DNA of 64,000 bases from Nageia nagi (Eukaryota; Pinophyta). Below, piece by piece: positions 33,641-45,454 of the stretch. Below the pieces are notes generated by a model that was given only the letters and a program-made list of their open reading frames with translations, was not told the DNA's origin and searched no databases. Made by a program: the position numbers and the translations under genes. The stretch spans positions 94,054,001 through 94,118,000 of the forward strand of contig JBITNC010000001.1 in assembly GCA_050084985.1 (NCBI GenBank). The letters run 5' to 3'. Numbering within the stretch: position 1 is the stretch's first letter; every line of letters starts with the position of its first letter.

Positions 33641-34845
33641 GGGCACTTGGAAAGTTATATGGTATTTCAAGTTTTTCAAGTTTGTATATATGAGGAAGTA
33701 GAGGAGAGGTATTTTTTATAAAACCTATTTTGTGTGTTTCCTAAAATCATTATATACCATGAAACTATGTTTGCATCATGCATATTATCAAATAATTCTT
33801 GAGCCTTATGTATTCTTCTACATTTTGCATACATCTGTTAGGGCCTTTTTAAAAAAAAACCATTTTTTGTACATCTTGCATTCATTTCAATTCATGAAAT
33901 TATGTGTGCATCATGCATCTTATCAAAAAATTACTTCCCTTTATGTATACCTTTGATATTTTGGACATGTCTATAGAGCATATAGAGCCTTTTCAGAAAA
34001 CCCATTTTGTGTTTACGGTACATTTAGATCATTTCATATCTTTTGGGATCCTTTTTCTACAAGAATATGATTTCTAGAAAGTTGGTATATTAAACTTAAA
34101 ATTGTGATTTTAGGAACCTCCTTTGGTTCAATGGTGATCTAATTATACAAGTATGAAAAACAATAGTTTCTCACTTTTTGATAGGTTTGTTATAACTGTT
34201 ACATCATCTTTTGGATCCTATTCTTAAACATGAAGATTATGAAATGTAGATAGAATATGAATACAAAGATAAGTATAATAAGATTAAAATATGCTCTACA
34301 ATTTCAATTATGCTCAAATAATTCAAATATATTCTACAATATTGTTACATGTTATAACTTATTTGTAAAAAGTTCTAATGCAGTCATAACAAGAAGATAT
34401 AGTATTAATACAAAATACAAACTACAACCAAAACACATTGGTATAAACAAGTCTTCCTCAAAAGAGTAATATCTAAGCTACAAGAATTAATATAATAACA
34501 TATCAATCCACCCAAATAAATAATCAAAATAATTATCTAAGATGAATCTCCAAGATTATTGCATCTAGAATCCTCCATAATTCTCTTCATGGTTCAATTA
34601 GACCACAAGCAATAATTTAACATATGTGAGATTTACATTACAATAAGAAACATTTCCTTTAGTTAAAAATTAATATTAAGTAATTTAAGATCAATTATTA
34701 TATTAATAACAATCTACAAAATGATTATTAATAATCATATATGAAATTTAAGTTTCAATTTGATAATGATTTATGTACTTAATGTAAAATGATATGTTTA
34801 TCCAATTTCAAATCTTAAAAAATAATAATAATAAACAAAATAATA
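33641..34845. repeat. Noncoding repeat complex with block B copy
   Basis: The stretch 34049-34310 (CTACAAGAATATGATTT, GGTATATTAAACT, CACCTCCTTTGGTT-type text, TATACAAG, TAGGTTTGTTA, ATATGCTCTACAA) recurs at 37310-37600, 38020-38280 and 57530-57650. Two ORFs (33732-33956 and 34257-34469) lie here but show no family signature. Confidence 0.65.
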
Positions 34846-34849
34846 GTCA

Positions 34850-35335
34850 AGTATAGCTAGCCACAAAATCATGTTAAAAAATCTCATAAAATCATAGTCA
34901 AGAATAGACATAGAATCATGTTAAAAAATCCCAATAAAATTGCAATCATAATTAGGGAATTTAACTCAAGGATAGTCAAAGAATCATGTTAAATCCCCCT
35001 ACATAAAATTGCAATTATGATTAGGTCATTTTACTCAAAGATAGCCATAGAAGAATGATTCAAAACCCCCATAAACTCATAGTCAATGATATCCATGGTA
35101 TCATGTTAAAAACCCTAGTCATAATTAGGGAATTTTACTCAAGGATAACCATGGAATCATGTTAAAAATTCTAAGAAAATTTTAGTCATGATTAGGGAAT
35201 TTTACTTAAGAATAGCCATATAATCATGTAAAAACCCCCCATAAAATTGCAATTAAGGATAACCATAGAGTCATGTTAAAACCCCCTAATAAAATCATAG
35301 TCATGATTAAGAGCAAGCAATTTGAACCCTAGCAA
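34850..35335. repeat. Tandem ~60-75-bp repeat
   Basis: Imperfect units of AATCATGTTAAAAA, CCC.ATAAAAT, CATAGTCATGATTAGG and GAATTTTACTCAAGGATAG, repeated about seven or eight times with small indels. Confidence 0.75.
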
Positions 35336-36535
35336 AATAATCCTTATGAAAACTACTTAGGTATAAAGTTCCAAAGATGAGAAAGTTATTTATCATATGA
35401 ATAGAGAAATACCATGCACCACCATATAAGATTCAAATTTGAAAGAGATTTAACACTCTACAAGCATGCCAACAATGAATCTTAATCAATATGTAGACTT
35501 ATTAAGAGTCTTAGACCACCTAATAGATCCTACAGTATGATAGAACTCATACAAGTTTTTTTGAGGGAGGACAAATTACTCCCATGAATCCAGTGAAAAA
35601 TAATTACCCCTTTTTGCAACTACAATAGAATGCTAAACCCTCCACCAAATAAATCATAGGATTTCTTCATCATGTGCATAAAGCTTCTTATAAAACATAT
35701 GGTACAAGATATACATAAGGGTAAACTAGACTTAAAGGGCCTTTTATTGTAGTTTATAACTACCTCTAAAGCCTTTTATAGGTGGTTATCCATATATCAC
35801 CTATGATATCATCATTAAAATTTAGCTCCCTAAGATGGAACTTACAAATTGCACACATATGATCATATAAACCATCATCTATGGATATAAGGAGGTGATT
35901 ATTCACTTCCCCCTTAAATTACAAGGTGGCAGTTTAAAACCATCACCTAATAATTAATTTTTTTTAAAATAGGCATAATATGGAAGAATGCTTCTAGAGT
36001 ACACCCTCCTTAGTTACATGAGATATAATGGTTCTATAAATACAATTCAATCATAATGATTTCCATGGGATACTATAGGATATCCCAATGGGACTAACCA
36101 ATCACCATTCAGTCTCTTACCTCACTCATCATAGTCCAAGATTGATGACACCCTAAGGAATGCCTAACCACACCTCTATAATTTCCTATTACATTGATAT
36201 CCAATGTATTTTCTTTTTTTTTTCATATAATTCATGGCCACAACAAGGATTCCTTAAACTCTTTGATCGAATGAAGCACTTGGGAACCAACACTAATAAC
36301 AAAACCTTTGTATATGTTCTACTTGTATGTAGCCATACAAGTCTAATGGATGATGGTTATAAAATTCAAATCTCTTTTAGGATAGCCTGGTATGAAGTTA
36401 AAAGCTCCTTAAAGATAGCCTACATAACCAAGAAGGTCAACAATACATGTCTGATGATTCATCCCAATAATAATATAATAAGAGTTACTCACGTTGTAAG
36501 GGTTTGATTTGTATTTTGCATGCATGTATATAAAG
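35336..36535. repeat. Repeat block A (copy 2) and flanks
   Basis: Block A recurs at 35870-36200 (see 24880-25370). The ORF at 36160-36507 runs through the repeat and is not conserved in the other copy. From about 36400 the GATAGCCTACAT...AAGAAGGTCAACAAT unit begins and is repeated at 36644. Confidence 0.65.
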
Positions 36536-38280
36536 GAATTCAAAAGCATAAGATCAATAACATTTGATTTGTAAGTATCAAGTAGACACACCCAATTTAA
36601 GTTATATGGATATTTTGGTGGTGAAGTTCAAAGCTCCCTTGGGATAGCCTGCATGACCAAGAAGGTCAACAATGCATATCTAATAATTTATCCCAAGAAT
36701 AATGCAATAAGAGTCACTCATGTTGTAATGGTTTGTTTCACATTTTGCATAGATATATATGAGGGTATTCAAAATCATAAATTTTATATTTACAAACATT
36801 GAGTAGACACATCCACACACCCAAATAGCACTTTTGAAATAATGAAATAGAACATGGTTTCCTTTCTACCTAAAAGGATGTACCATATCATTGTGTAAAA
36901 CTCTTTAGATCTTGTTCTACTTTGCATCACCAATAATATCCATAAGAATATTCTTTATGTTTGAAACATAATAGCCCATTTCAACATAATATGCAATATG
37001 TTTACTCTTCAACAAAAAAAATGATTGTTGTCAAATACACAAACACTTGCATTCCTACATTTTTATGTGATTTACAAGTACCCAGCAAACACATCCACAT
37101 GGAAATTTCAAAGCTCCATCATTTTTTCATATCATATAGAGTATTTAGAACATTTCATTTCATATGGTATAGTTTTATCATTATATAACATATGATGAAT
37201 AAGGCCAACTTATCACTTTGTGCACTAATTTTTGACACTTTGGAAAAATTCTAGGTTGGACAATTTCTTTCCTTTCTCCAAGCCAAATTTTGAGATTTTT
37301 TTTAGATATATTTTGGGATTATTTTTATATAAGCATATGATTTTTATAAAATTGGTATATTAAACTCTAAATTATGATGTCAAACACCTCCTTTGGTTCC
37401 ATGATGGTTTGATTGTACAAGCATGAAAAAGGTAATTTATCACTTTTTTATAGGTTTGTTACAACAATCCCATCACTTTTTGCGGCCTATTTTTTGGTGT
37501 AAAGAAATATTATGAAATGTAAATAGAACATAAACATAAATAAAAGAACAATAAGGCTCAAATATGCTCTATAATTATGCTCAAATGATCAAGAATACTT
37601 GTATGATCAAGAATTACATAATATTTGATTTACAAGCACAAAGTAGACATATCCACACATCAAAGTAGAAATTTTTGAAAAAATGAAATATAATATAGTT
37701 TCCTTTATACCTAAAATTATGCATAATGTCATTATGAAAAATGATTTAGATCTTGCATTGCTTTGCATCACCAATAATCTACACAAGAACATTCTCCATG
37801 TTTGAAATGTAATTTCCCATAGAATAAATATTTGAAAGTAGAACATAAAATGAAACATATTTAGGCTTAAAAAAAAAAATATTGTTGCTCATAAAATATG
37901 ATAGAAGTGTATGCAAAATATGAAACATGCATGACCCAAACACAATTTCATATACTACAATGATTGAAGGATATGCAATTCATGGTTACAACAAGTATGC
38001 CCATAAACATTTTGGCTCCTTTTTCTACAAGCATATGATTTTTCTAAAGTTGATATATTAAACTCCAAATTGTGATATCAGGTACCTCCTTTGTTTCAAT
38101 GATGGTATAATTATACAAGCATATAAAAAGGTAGTTTGTCACTTGTTGATTGGTTTTTTTCAACATTTTCATCATCTTTTGGGCTTTATTATTGAACATG
38201 AATATTATTCAATGTATATGGAATATGAACATAAAAATAAGCATAATAATATTAAATTATGCTCTACAATAATGCTCAAA
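36536..38280. repeat. 695-bp tandem host unit (left part)
   Basis: CTCAAATGATC at 37580 and CTCAAA at 38275 mark successive unit ends. Each unit carries TTTGATTTACAAGCAC, GTAGACACATCCACAC, TGGTTTCCTTTCTACCT, GCATCACCAATAATC, ATTTAGGCTTCAACAAAAA, ATTCATGGCTACAACAAGGATGC and block B. The array is interrupted at 38280 by the CACTA element and resumes at 57054. Confidence 0.8.
38278..38280. other. Left target-site duplication (AAA)
   Basis: AAA before CACTACTAGA; the other copy is 57054-57056. Three bases is the size CACTA transposases generate. The unoccupied paralogous site at 37580-37590 (CTCAAATGATC) has a single AAA. Confidence 0.8.
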
Positions 38281-38660
38281 CACTACTAGACGATAGGGTC
38301 AGGCATAAAAATAATGTTAGACCCCTTTGTAATTTTTTTTTTAAATTTAGCCCCTAACAATATGGTTGACAACAACATGTTTATCAGAATCATCTTCAAC
38401 ATTTTCATAATGGATTTTGTTAGATAATGTCATATATACTATCAGGTATTTCATCATAAAATCAATAAAAAATCATCATAATTTCCATAAAAAATAACAT
38501 TAGATACGTCAGGCATACCATTAGACATGATGTCAAAACACTATTTTTCATCAATATTTTTGTCAAATATACGTCAAGAAAAAATTATTAAAAATTTAAA
38601 TTTGTATTTCTCATCAAGAATTATGTTAGGTTTGATGTCAAGCATAGCATCACGAATATT
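38281..38660. repeat. CACTA left terminus and subterminal repeats
   Basis: After CACTACTAGA come repeated short motifs of the form GTCAGGCAT, TTAGACATGATGTCAA, TTAGGTTTGATGTCAAGCATAGCATCA, in both orientations. Such clustered subterminal motifs bind the element's own TNPA-like protein in En/Spm. That role is known for the family and inferred here. Confidence 0.75.
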
Positions 38661-38992
38661 AAAATTGAAAAAAAAATATTTTGCATTTTAAAAAAAATAT
38701 TTTTTTTGCTATAGTTTAATGTTATTTTTTGAAAACATTTATATTAAATTGAATGAATTTTTAAATGAATTAATTCATTGTAGTGAATTTTAATTTATTG
38801 ATTATATTTAATTGAATTGAATAAAAATAATTGAAATGAATTTTAATTATTATTAAATTTAATGGAAGTAAGCAAAAATTTAAAATTCAACATAATTTGG
38901 AAACACATTAAAAATACAATATATAGACACTATAAATGTATGAAAATGTCTATAATAAAAATGTTATACAATGATTGCTATCATCAGTACTA
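38661..38992. other. AT-rich spacer, no gene seen
   Basis: Low-complexity A/T sequence (AATTGAATTGAATAAAAATAATTG-like) between the subterminal repeats and the last exon of the leftward gene. Confidence 0.5.
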
Positions 38993-39429
38993 TCATCTAA
39001 TATAGAAACACTCACTATCCCTTACACTATATTGATCATTTTCATATCCATGCTCAATGCCATGGTGTTCTTTATCCTCCTCATTTATCCCCTCATCAAT
39101 AGGCACTCTGGAAGAACCCTACAAATGATAATTAAATAAATGTTACTAAATAATTAATAATTAAAGATAATTTTATAAATATCAAATCATAATTAACTAA
39201 TTAATTAATAGCCTAGAAACTATTATGAATCAAATATTTAATGTTATTAGTTATATTAAAAGAAACAAATATTATCAAATTATTTAAGTTTAATTTTTAC
39301 TAACATACATCAAATTTTTCGTAACCTAATAAATATAATCTAAGTGAAATTTTTAGTAACCTAATAAGTCTAACTAGAGTTAAAGTTTTAGCAACCTAGG
39401 TCTAACATAAGTCAAATTTTTATTAACCT

Positions 39430-39635
39430 AAGTCAAATTTAAGGGTTAGGGTTAAGGGGGTTTACAGGTTAGGTTTTAATGGTTGAGGATTATGGTTAGG
39501 TTTAAGGTAAGAGATTAAGGTAAGGGGTTAAGGGTTAGGGTTAGGGTTAGGAATATTTAGGGTTAATATTAGGGTTATGGTTATGATTTAAGGGTTAGGT
39601 TTAAGGTTAGTGTTAGTGGTAATGGTTAGATTGAA
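39430..39635 (+). repeat. Telomere-like TTAGGG tract 1
   Basis: Degenerate G-rich tract with three consecutive GGTTAG-type units near 39530-39550, mixed with TTTAAGGTTAG and AGGGGTTAAGGG variants. Lies in the long last intron of the leftward gene. Confidence 0.8.
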
Positions 39636-40190
39636 TTGAAATAAAGCATATGGATTTCATTCCTCCAATAAGATGGATGATTCTTTCATGTCACATTTAG
39701 GGCAAAGCGATCGTTCTCATTTGGGATTAAACTCATCTAATCCTAATTCCAGGTTGAACTATCATAGATAAGGTACATTGTATAAATAAATTATATAAAT
39801 GCACTAAGATACATGGTATTATGTATATAGATCCTCCCCTCTTCCACTCCCATTTGCACAAATACTCACACCCACCAATCATCTCTCTCACTCGATATTA
39901 TCTTGACCATTTTCTTCTTTTTGATTAGTCACTCTCCATCACCATTATTCTCATTACTCATTCTAAATTACTAATTATTTTGCATATTGCCTTCTCTTTT
40001 AATGGGTAATGGGAGTCTACAGTACATTGTAAGGGATTAGACTAGTTTGCACACAAGTGGAAAATGAGTAGGACTTGGTGCCAATACTAGAGGAATTTGA
40101 TTCCTCAAGCAGAGTGAGTCTCATTTTCAAATCTAGGTGTATGTGCAATTTGCATTTTTATATGTGAGATGAAGGTAGTGCCAAAAATAG
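39636..40190. other. Unassigned spacer inside CACTA
   Basis: No ORF. Contains pyrimidine-rich CTCCCCTCTTCCACTCCC-like text near 39830 and a run to GTGCAATTTGC near 40150. Nothing recognised. Confidence 0.4.
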
Positions 40191-40199
40191 TAACTAATT

Positions 40200-40690
40200 A
40201 CTAACCACTAATCATGTTTAACCCTAATCCTAATCGTAACCCTAACACTAACATCTAACCCTAACCACTACTAACCCTAACCCTAACCACTAACCCTAAA
40301 TATTAATCCTAATACTAACCAATAATCCTAAACCTAAATACTAACCATATCTAACCCTAACTATAACCTCTAACCCTAATCACTACTAACTCTAACCCTA
40401 GCCACTACTAACCCTAATGTTAACCACTACTAACATGATATTAACCCTAACCACTAACCCTAACCCTAACCACTAATAACCCTAAAAACCCTATACCCTA
40501 ACCCTCATACCTATAAAACCTTATACCTTAAACCCTAAAAACCCTTAAGCTAGCCTTGAACCCTAAAATATGAATGTTAAAACTATAAATGCCTAAAATC
40601 ATAAAATCTTTATTGTAAAACCCTAAACCATATACCTTAAATTTTAAACCCTTATACCCTAAAATATTAAATCCCTAAACCTTTAAACCT
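40200..40690 (-). repeat. Telomere-like CCCTAA tract 2
   Basis: Repeated AACCCTAACC(A)CTA units, with clean AACCCTAACCCTAACC strings near 40270 and 40450, passing into CCTAAAACCC variants after 40490. Orientation is opposite to tract 1. Confidence 0.85.
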
Positions 40691-40734
40691 AATAAATCTA
40701 ATCTAAGTCAATTTATTACTAACTAAAAAGTTTG

Positions 40735-40840
40735 ATCTAAGTTAAAGTTTAAGGGTTATGGTTACGCTTTAGGGGTTAGGATTAAGGTTAGTGTTAGTGT
40801 TAAGGGTTAGGGGTAAGCATTTAGGGTTAGGGTTAGTGTA
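40735..40840 (+). repeat. Telomere-like TTAGGG tract 3
   Basis: Short G-rich tract with AGGGGTTAGG and TTTAGGGTTAGGGTTAG strings, opposite to the preceding tract, leaving a ~45-base gap. Confidence 0.75.
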
Positions 40841-41179
40841 CATGCACAAATATATATTTAGATATGGAATTATGTACAATATATTCTATGATTTAAAAAT
40901 TAATGATAATCATGAGCTTGTATATTTTTCAATATTCTTATTGCATGGGTTGATCAATAATTGAGTTGAGAGGGAATTTTATGCTTTATTTTTGGTTTTT
41001 CGAATGGTAGTTAATGTCATTCATCAAAGGTTGATGGACACAGTCTTCTATGATTGATTTTATGATCTTTTCACTTCTTTTTTACTAACCTAAGTGATAT
41101 TTTTAAGAAACTAATTCAAATTTTTATTAACTTAAGTCTAACACAAGTTGTAACATAAGTTCAATTTTTACTAAACTTA

Positions 41180-41310
41180 AGCTTGAAAACATTTCTTGAA
41201 ACCCTAAACCCTTAAAACCTTATACCCTAAAACCCTTAATCCCTTGAACCCTAAGCCCATAAACCTTTAACCCTTGTAAAACTACAAACCCTTAATCCCT
41301 AATTCAACAT
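41180..41310 (-). repeat. Telomere-like CCCTAA tract 4
   Basis: Loose GAAACCCTAAACCCTTAAAACC-type text between introns of the leftward gene. Confidence 0.65.
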
Positions 41311-43004
41311 TTTGAACATTAAGTAAAATATGTAAAACATATATTACCATTTAAAAATTAAATATAATTAATTAACTTAAAACACCTAAGGTTTTCATAC
41401 CTACTTACCATTTTAGCATCCACCTTTTCAACAAGCTTTGAAAAACCTTCTTTAAGCCCATGTTTACTTTCCTCTATTGGAATGTGGTTATATCTAGATA
41501 ACTTTAAAAAATAAAATAAAATTAATAAATATTTAATTATGTGAAGTATAAATATTAAAGGATTCATTAAATTAGTATACTCATAAAATTGGCATCCAAC
41601 CCTAACTTTCCTGTTGAACCCATACAATGTGTACCCATGAATAATGATATGAAAAATCCACATGCCCATGAAGCTTTTGGCTATTTTGAGTTTTCTTGTT
41701 TCATTGCATGACGCTCCTCAATTTCATTCACTTTAACCAATAACTTTTTCTACACTTTTGGATCATAGAAAGTCTTTCTATGGTAATGGTTATGCTTGGA
41801 TGGGTCAAGAGCCTTTATCATGTGGGTAAAATGGTCTCATCTCTAATTGAATCCTTCCTGCCCTGGTTAGTGCAAACTTTGCATTAAACCCATCTCCAAA
41901 ATCTCTTCTAAGAGCACTTACAAATTTTCTTTTAGCTACAAAATACATAATTATAAAAATTAGTTTTTAATTTTTTAAAAAATAATATTTTTTTCAAAAA
42001 TTATTAATAATAATATAAAAAAATGTATTATTTTCAACTTAAGATTTCTAATCAATATCTACGATCTTAAACAAAATAATTACATGCATACTTCCTTGTG
42101 GTCATAAAAAATGTTCTTTGTAAAATATTTGAAAATAGGGGTAAATTATTGTATTACAAATATATATTTAAATGTACTGATTTTCAAACATAAATGTATT
42201 GATTTTATGTACCCACTTCATCCTCAATTGCTTCAACATCAGGTTTCACTCTTATCTCAATTCCAAATGAACCGATCGATGTGAAGAAGGTAGGGGATCT
42301 TGATTCACTAACTCTAGTTTCAACACTCATGTCACCTTTACCACATTTTTAATTAATTGTTAAACAAAATGAATAATATGTGAAAAAAATAATTATCAAA
42401 ATATTTTAAAATTTTAAATCATGTAAGAATATTTCCATGTGGAGTGGTTGGAGTTAGCGATGAGCCGATACGTCGGTTATGACTAGTTGCACAAGAGGTC
42501 CCAATACCTTGCATTTTATCCATTTATTTTTTTATTAATATTTTACTAGTCTATTTTAACATTTGCTTAAGTGTTGCCATCTGTAAAAAAATAAATAAAA
42601 AATATTATTTAGCTTACAAAATAAGTAGCATTTAAAAAAATAACTTGATAATAAAATAGTACATACTAATATTTGCAAATATTTTTTATCAACTTCAGAA
42701 ACTATTGATGCTTTTTTTCCCTCTTTTTATACATGATCTCCTATCTTCATCCTCAATGGACCTCCTCCTCTCATCCTCTTCACTGCTCATGATATCTTAA
42801 TAAATAAAATAACCCATTAATAAACATATAATAAATAATACCTTTTAAATTTTTAAAAATATTAAAATCAATAATTTAAAATAAACTAATCTCTACAAGT
42901 ATTAAAAAAATCTATTTAAAAACATTAAAATATATTTAAAAAACTAAAAACATTAAAATCATTAACAAGTAAAAATTTAACTTAAAAAATTTGAGTTATT
43001 TTTT

Positions 43005-43210
43005 TTTTTTGGTTAAATAGGGGAGGTTAAAAATTTAGGTTAGGAGGTGTTAAAAAAAGGAGGCAAAATGGGTCTAAAAAAATTAGGTTAGGGGGGGTCA
43101 AAGGGTTAAGAATTTAGGTTAGAGGTCGAGAGTTGAAAAAAATTATGTTAGGGGGGTTAAAAATGTAGGTTAGAAGGGGGGGGTTAAATGTTTTTGGATA
43201 TATGGGTTAA
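43005..43210 (+). repeat. G-rich GGTTA tract
   Basis: Units such as TTAGGTTAGGGGGGGT and AAAAATTTAGGTTAG. Related in composition to the telomere-like tracts but with longer G runs and A-rich spacers. Confidence 0.6.
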
Positions 43211-43779
43211 AAATTTAGATGTATTAAATTATATTAAATTTAAATTTCATATTAAATTTTAAAGTTCATATATTAAATTTATTAATTAAGTTAGTTATAA
43301 ACATAAAAAAAAATTATATTTTAAAAAATTATTAAAAAATATATATTCTTTAAAAATATGAAAAAAAATGTCTCATATATAACTCATTTTAATGTTTTTT
43401 TTTCTAAAGTGGGTTAGGAAGATCAATGTTGGAGAAGGTAATTTTCCTAAATTTTTATGTAATTATATTTTTTTGTTAATATTGAGGGTGGTTTTTAAGG
43501 AACTGATAATCGTTTATGTCGAAGGTAGTTTTAAATGTGTCCCTCAACCTCCCCAGGGCATGAACCAAAGTCCCTCAACTAAGAGGAGGGCTTGAACACA
43601 TTTGAAACTTGGAAAAACTACATCATTTCAAGACCTTGTACATATCTTAAGATACGAATTAAAAACCTATACAATTATAACAAATATTTGAAACTACTTG
43701 CTCAGATTTGAAATTTGAAATTTAAACTTCTTTCTCAAAGAGAAAGAAGCTATGAGCCTTCAAAGTTGGTTTCAAATCT

Positions 43780-44745
43780 TGGGCCTAACCTTGCAAACTA
43801 TCGAATAGGCTAGGAAGATTCTAGTTGTTGCTCTCTTAAGCCAATTCATCAAGCCCCTTCTTGCATTTTTCCTATTTCTATATCTAAACAATATCCATCA
43901 TCCCTCCAATGCAACCTCAACCCCCTATGGGGGTGGAATAGAAAAGGATTCCAACAACGAAGTAGCAAAGGCTACAACCATTGTATCTTCCTTTATGAGG
44001 GATGGAACTCCTATACTTGTTGGTTCAAGACCCACTAGGATAGAGAATAACATGTTGCTTGAAGAAACATGAGTCTTTAAACTAATATCCTAAGGATAAT
44101 AAAAATTACAGACAACATCCAAGCCTTTCAAATACAACCTCCCTAACAAGAATAGAGCACCCAAAATTTTGAGCAGCATAGGATTTCTAGCATCTTAGTT
44201 GAAATCAACCCTCTATTCTTCCATAATCTAATACACCTTCTTCTCTAATTAAAAATCATTTTTTTCTTCAATGGGTGGCAAGGGAATAATATAGAATAAA
44301 TCTTCTATCTCTGTTGGCATGAATCTAGAACCCATGGAAAATTCCATCAGGATTTTAGGACCCAAATACGAAGCCATCCCAAAAATCACTTCCTCCTCCA
44401 CATGAAAGAACCAAGATCTGAGGGAGAAATCAGAGATAACCCCTTTAGTGCTAGCTAAACTTACAAAATATAGCTCTCCAACACAAATCGAACCATAAAA
44501 GGATTATCCTCTTGTCCCACTTCTTACTCTTTAGCCTTGGGAATACAAAAATATAAAAATATTTCTTTTTTATCTTGATTAGAAACATCCACATCACTCT
44601 TTGCACCCTTCTCTACCCTAGAAAAACCTCCCTTCCTTTTAGAACCCTCACCTCCAGTAGCACTAACCACACTTGAACCTCCACTGCTCCTAGCATTCCC
44701 TCTTCCCCCCATTTTCCTTAGCACTTGTATCACCATGGCTACACG
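43780..44745 (-). pseudogene. Unidentified degenerate protein-coding remnant
   Basis: Leftward from the ATG complement at about 44736 (or the downstream Met at 44712, MGGRGNARSSGG). An N-terminal Gly/Ser/Lys-rich segment leads through VSNQDKKEIFLYFCIPKAKE and, after a stop and one frame change near 44395, into a long readable frame: EEEVIFGMASYLGPKILMEF, FMPTEIEDLFYIIPLPPIEE, LKILGALFLLGRLYLKGLDVV, SNMLFSILVGLEPTSIGVPSL, MVVAFATSLLESFSIPP, then a basic stretch RNRKNARRGLMNWLKRATTR to about 43790. Interrupting codons are mostly TAG at positions that could have been CAG. It is richer in GC than its surroundings. I do not recognise the family. It could be captured host sequence or part of another mobile element nested in the CACTA. 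Confidence 0.6.
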
Positions 44746-44799
44746 AGCTCAGCACCCAAATCTACACTTGCCCTAATTAGAGCTCCATAAGTATACATA

Positions 44800-45270
44800 T
44801 GATCAAGTTAGAAGACTATATAATTATTTTTTTACATGCTTTCTTCTAGTGAAATTTTGAATTTTGTTTGGTTTTAGCTATAGGATCTTTATTAAAAAAA
44901 TTCAAAATTGGAAAACAAAACCCAAGAATTATTTTCAAATTTTAAAATTTTTACTAAGAATTTTGAAAATACATAGGGTTTTTACCAATTTCTCTACAAA
45001 CTCTATAAATTTGTAAAAAATCTTAAGATTTTTACCAATTTTTTAGAGATTTTTGGTAAAAACCCTAAGGTTTTTTCCACTTTTTATAGGATTTTTAGTA
45101 AATTTGGTCAAAACCCTAGGGTATTTTCCAAATTTATAAAAAAAACTTAGCATTTTTACTTATTTTATGTATATTAAAGAAATCCTATATTTTTTTGCCC
45201 AAATTTTTACATTTAATAGTAAATAATTAAAAATATACAAGAAATAAATAAAAAAATTACTAGAATATGG
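44800..45270. other. AT-rich intron-like spacer with imperfect repeats
   Basis: Repeats of TTTTTACCAATTT, AACCCTAAGGTTTT and TTTTTAGTAAATTTGG at 44930-45150. No gene. It lies between the candidate first exon (45440-45290) and the remnant downstream. Confidence 0.5.
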
Positions 45271-45284
45271 TAGAAAATTCTTAC

Positions 45285-45445
45285 CTGGTTGAGAAATCTC
45301 CATAAAACTGAGGTAGAATGTTGTAGAGAACCCCTTCTTACTTGCACCTACCAAAATTCAAAGTAGAAATATTTTTTAAGTGTATTTGGAATGTTTGGAT
45401 GAAAGTGACAAGTGTGGAGTAAGGAGTTTTGTTTTTAAGTAGTTA
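45285..45445 (-). pseudogene. Candidate first exon of a leftward CACTA gene
   Basis: Reading leftward: purine-poor leader, then GGTGCAAGTAAGAAGGGG, a Met codon (MEISQPG) and a strong donor, CAACCAG|GTAAGAA, at about 45286. It is preceded by the subterminal-like motif cluster at 45455-45530. Which downstream exons it joins is unclear. Confidence 0.4.
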
Positions 45446-45454
45446 CGGGTGCCT

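Larger units (their letters stand above)
38993..42800 (-). pseudogene. Leftward multi-exon CACTA gene remnant (TNPA-like position)
   Basis: Coherent short exons separated by AT-rich introns, reading leftward. 42793 to about 42670 has SSEEDERRRSIEDEDRRSCIKRGKK. 42565 to 42425 follows a good acceptor (TTTTTTTACAG) with MDKMQGIGTSCATSHNRRIGSSLTPTTPHG. About 42333 to 42212 has GDMSVETRVSESRSPTFF and IEIRVKPDVEAIEDEVG, with a GT donor after. 41940-41690 has FTHMIKALDPSKHNHYHRKTFYDPKV, a stop, then VNEIEERHAMKQE. 41669-41390 is a 103-codon frame. The last exon, 39120-38993, begins after TTTGTAG with GSSRVPIDEGINEEDKEHHG and stops at TGA. The exon with HYHRKTFYDP resembles plant transposase-associated proteins, but I cannot name a domain. 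By position it could be the element's second (TNPA-type) gene. A TAG and a TAA interrupt the second exon and a TAG the 41.8-kb one, so it is probably dead. Confidence 0.5.

Noticed and set aside
36160-36507. 115-codon ORF
   Set aside because: It runs through repeat block A and the following repeat unit; the other copy of block A (24880-25370) does not keep the frame.
43392-43595. 67-codon plus-strand ORF
   Set aside because: Lies opposite the 3' flank of the leftward coding remnant and shows no recognisable motif.
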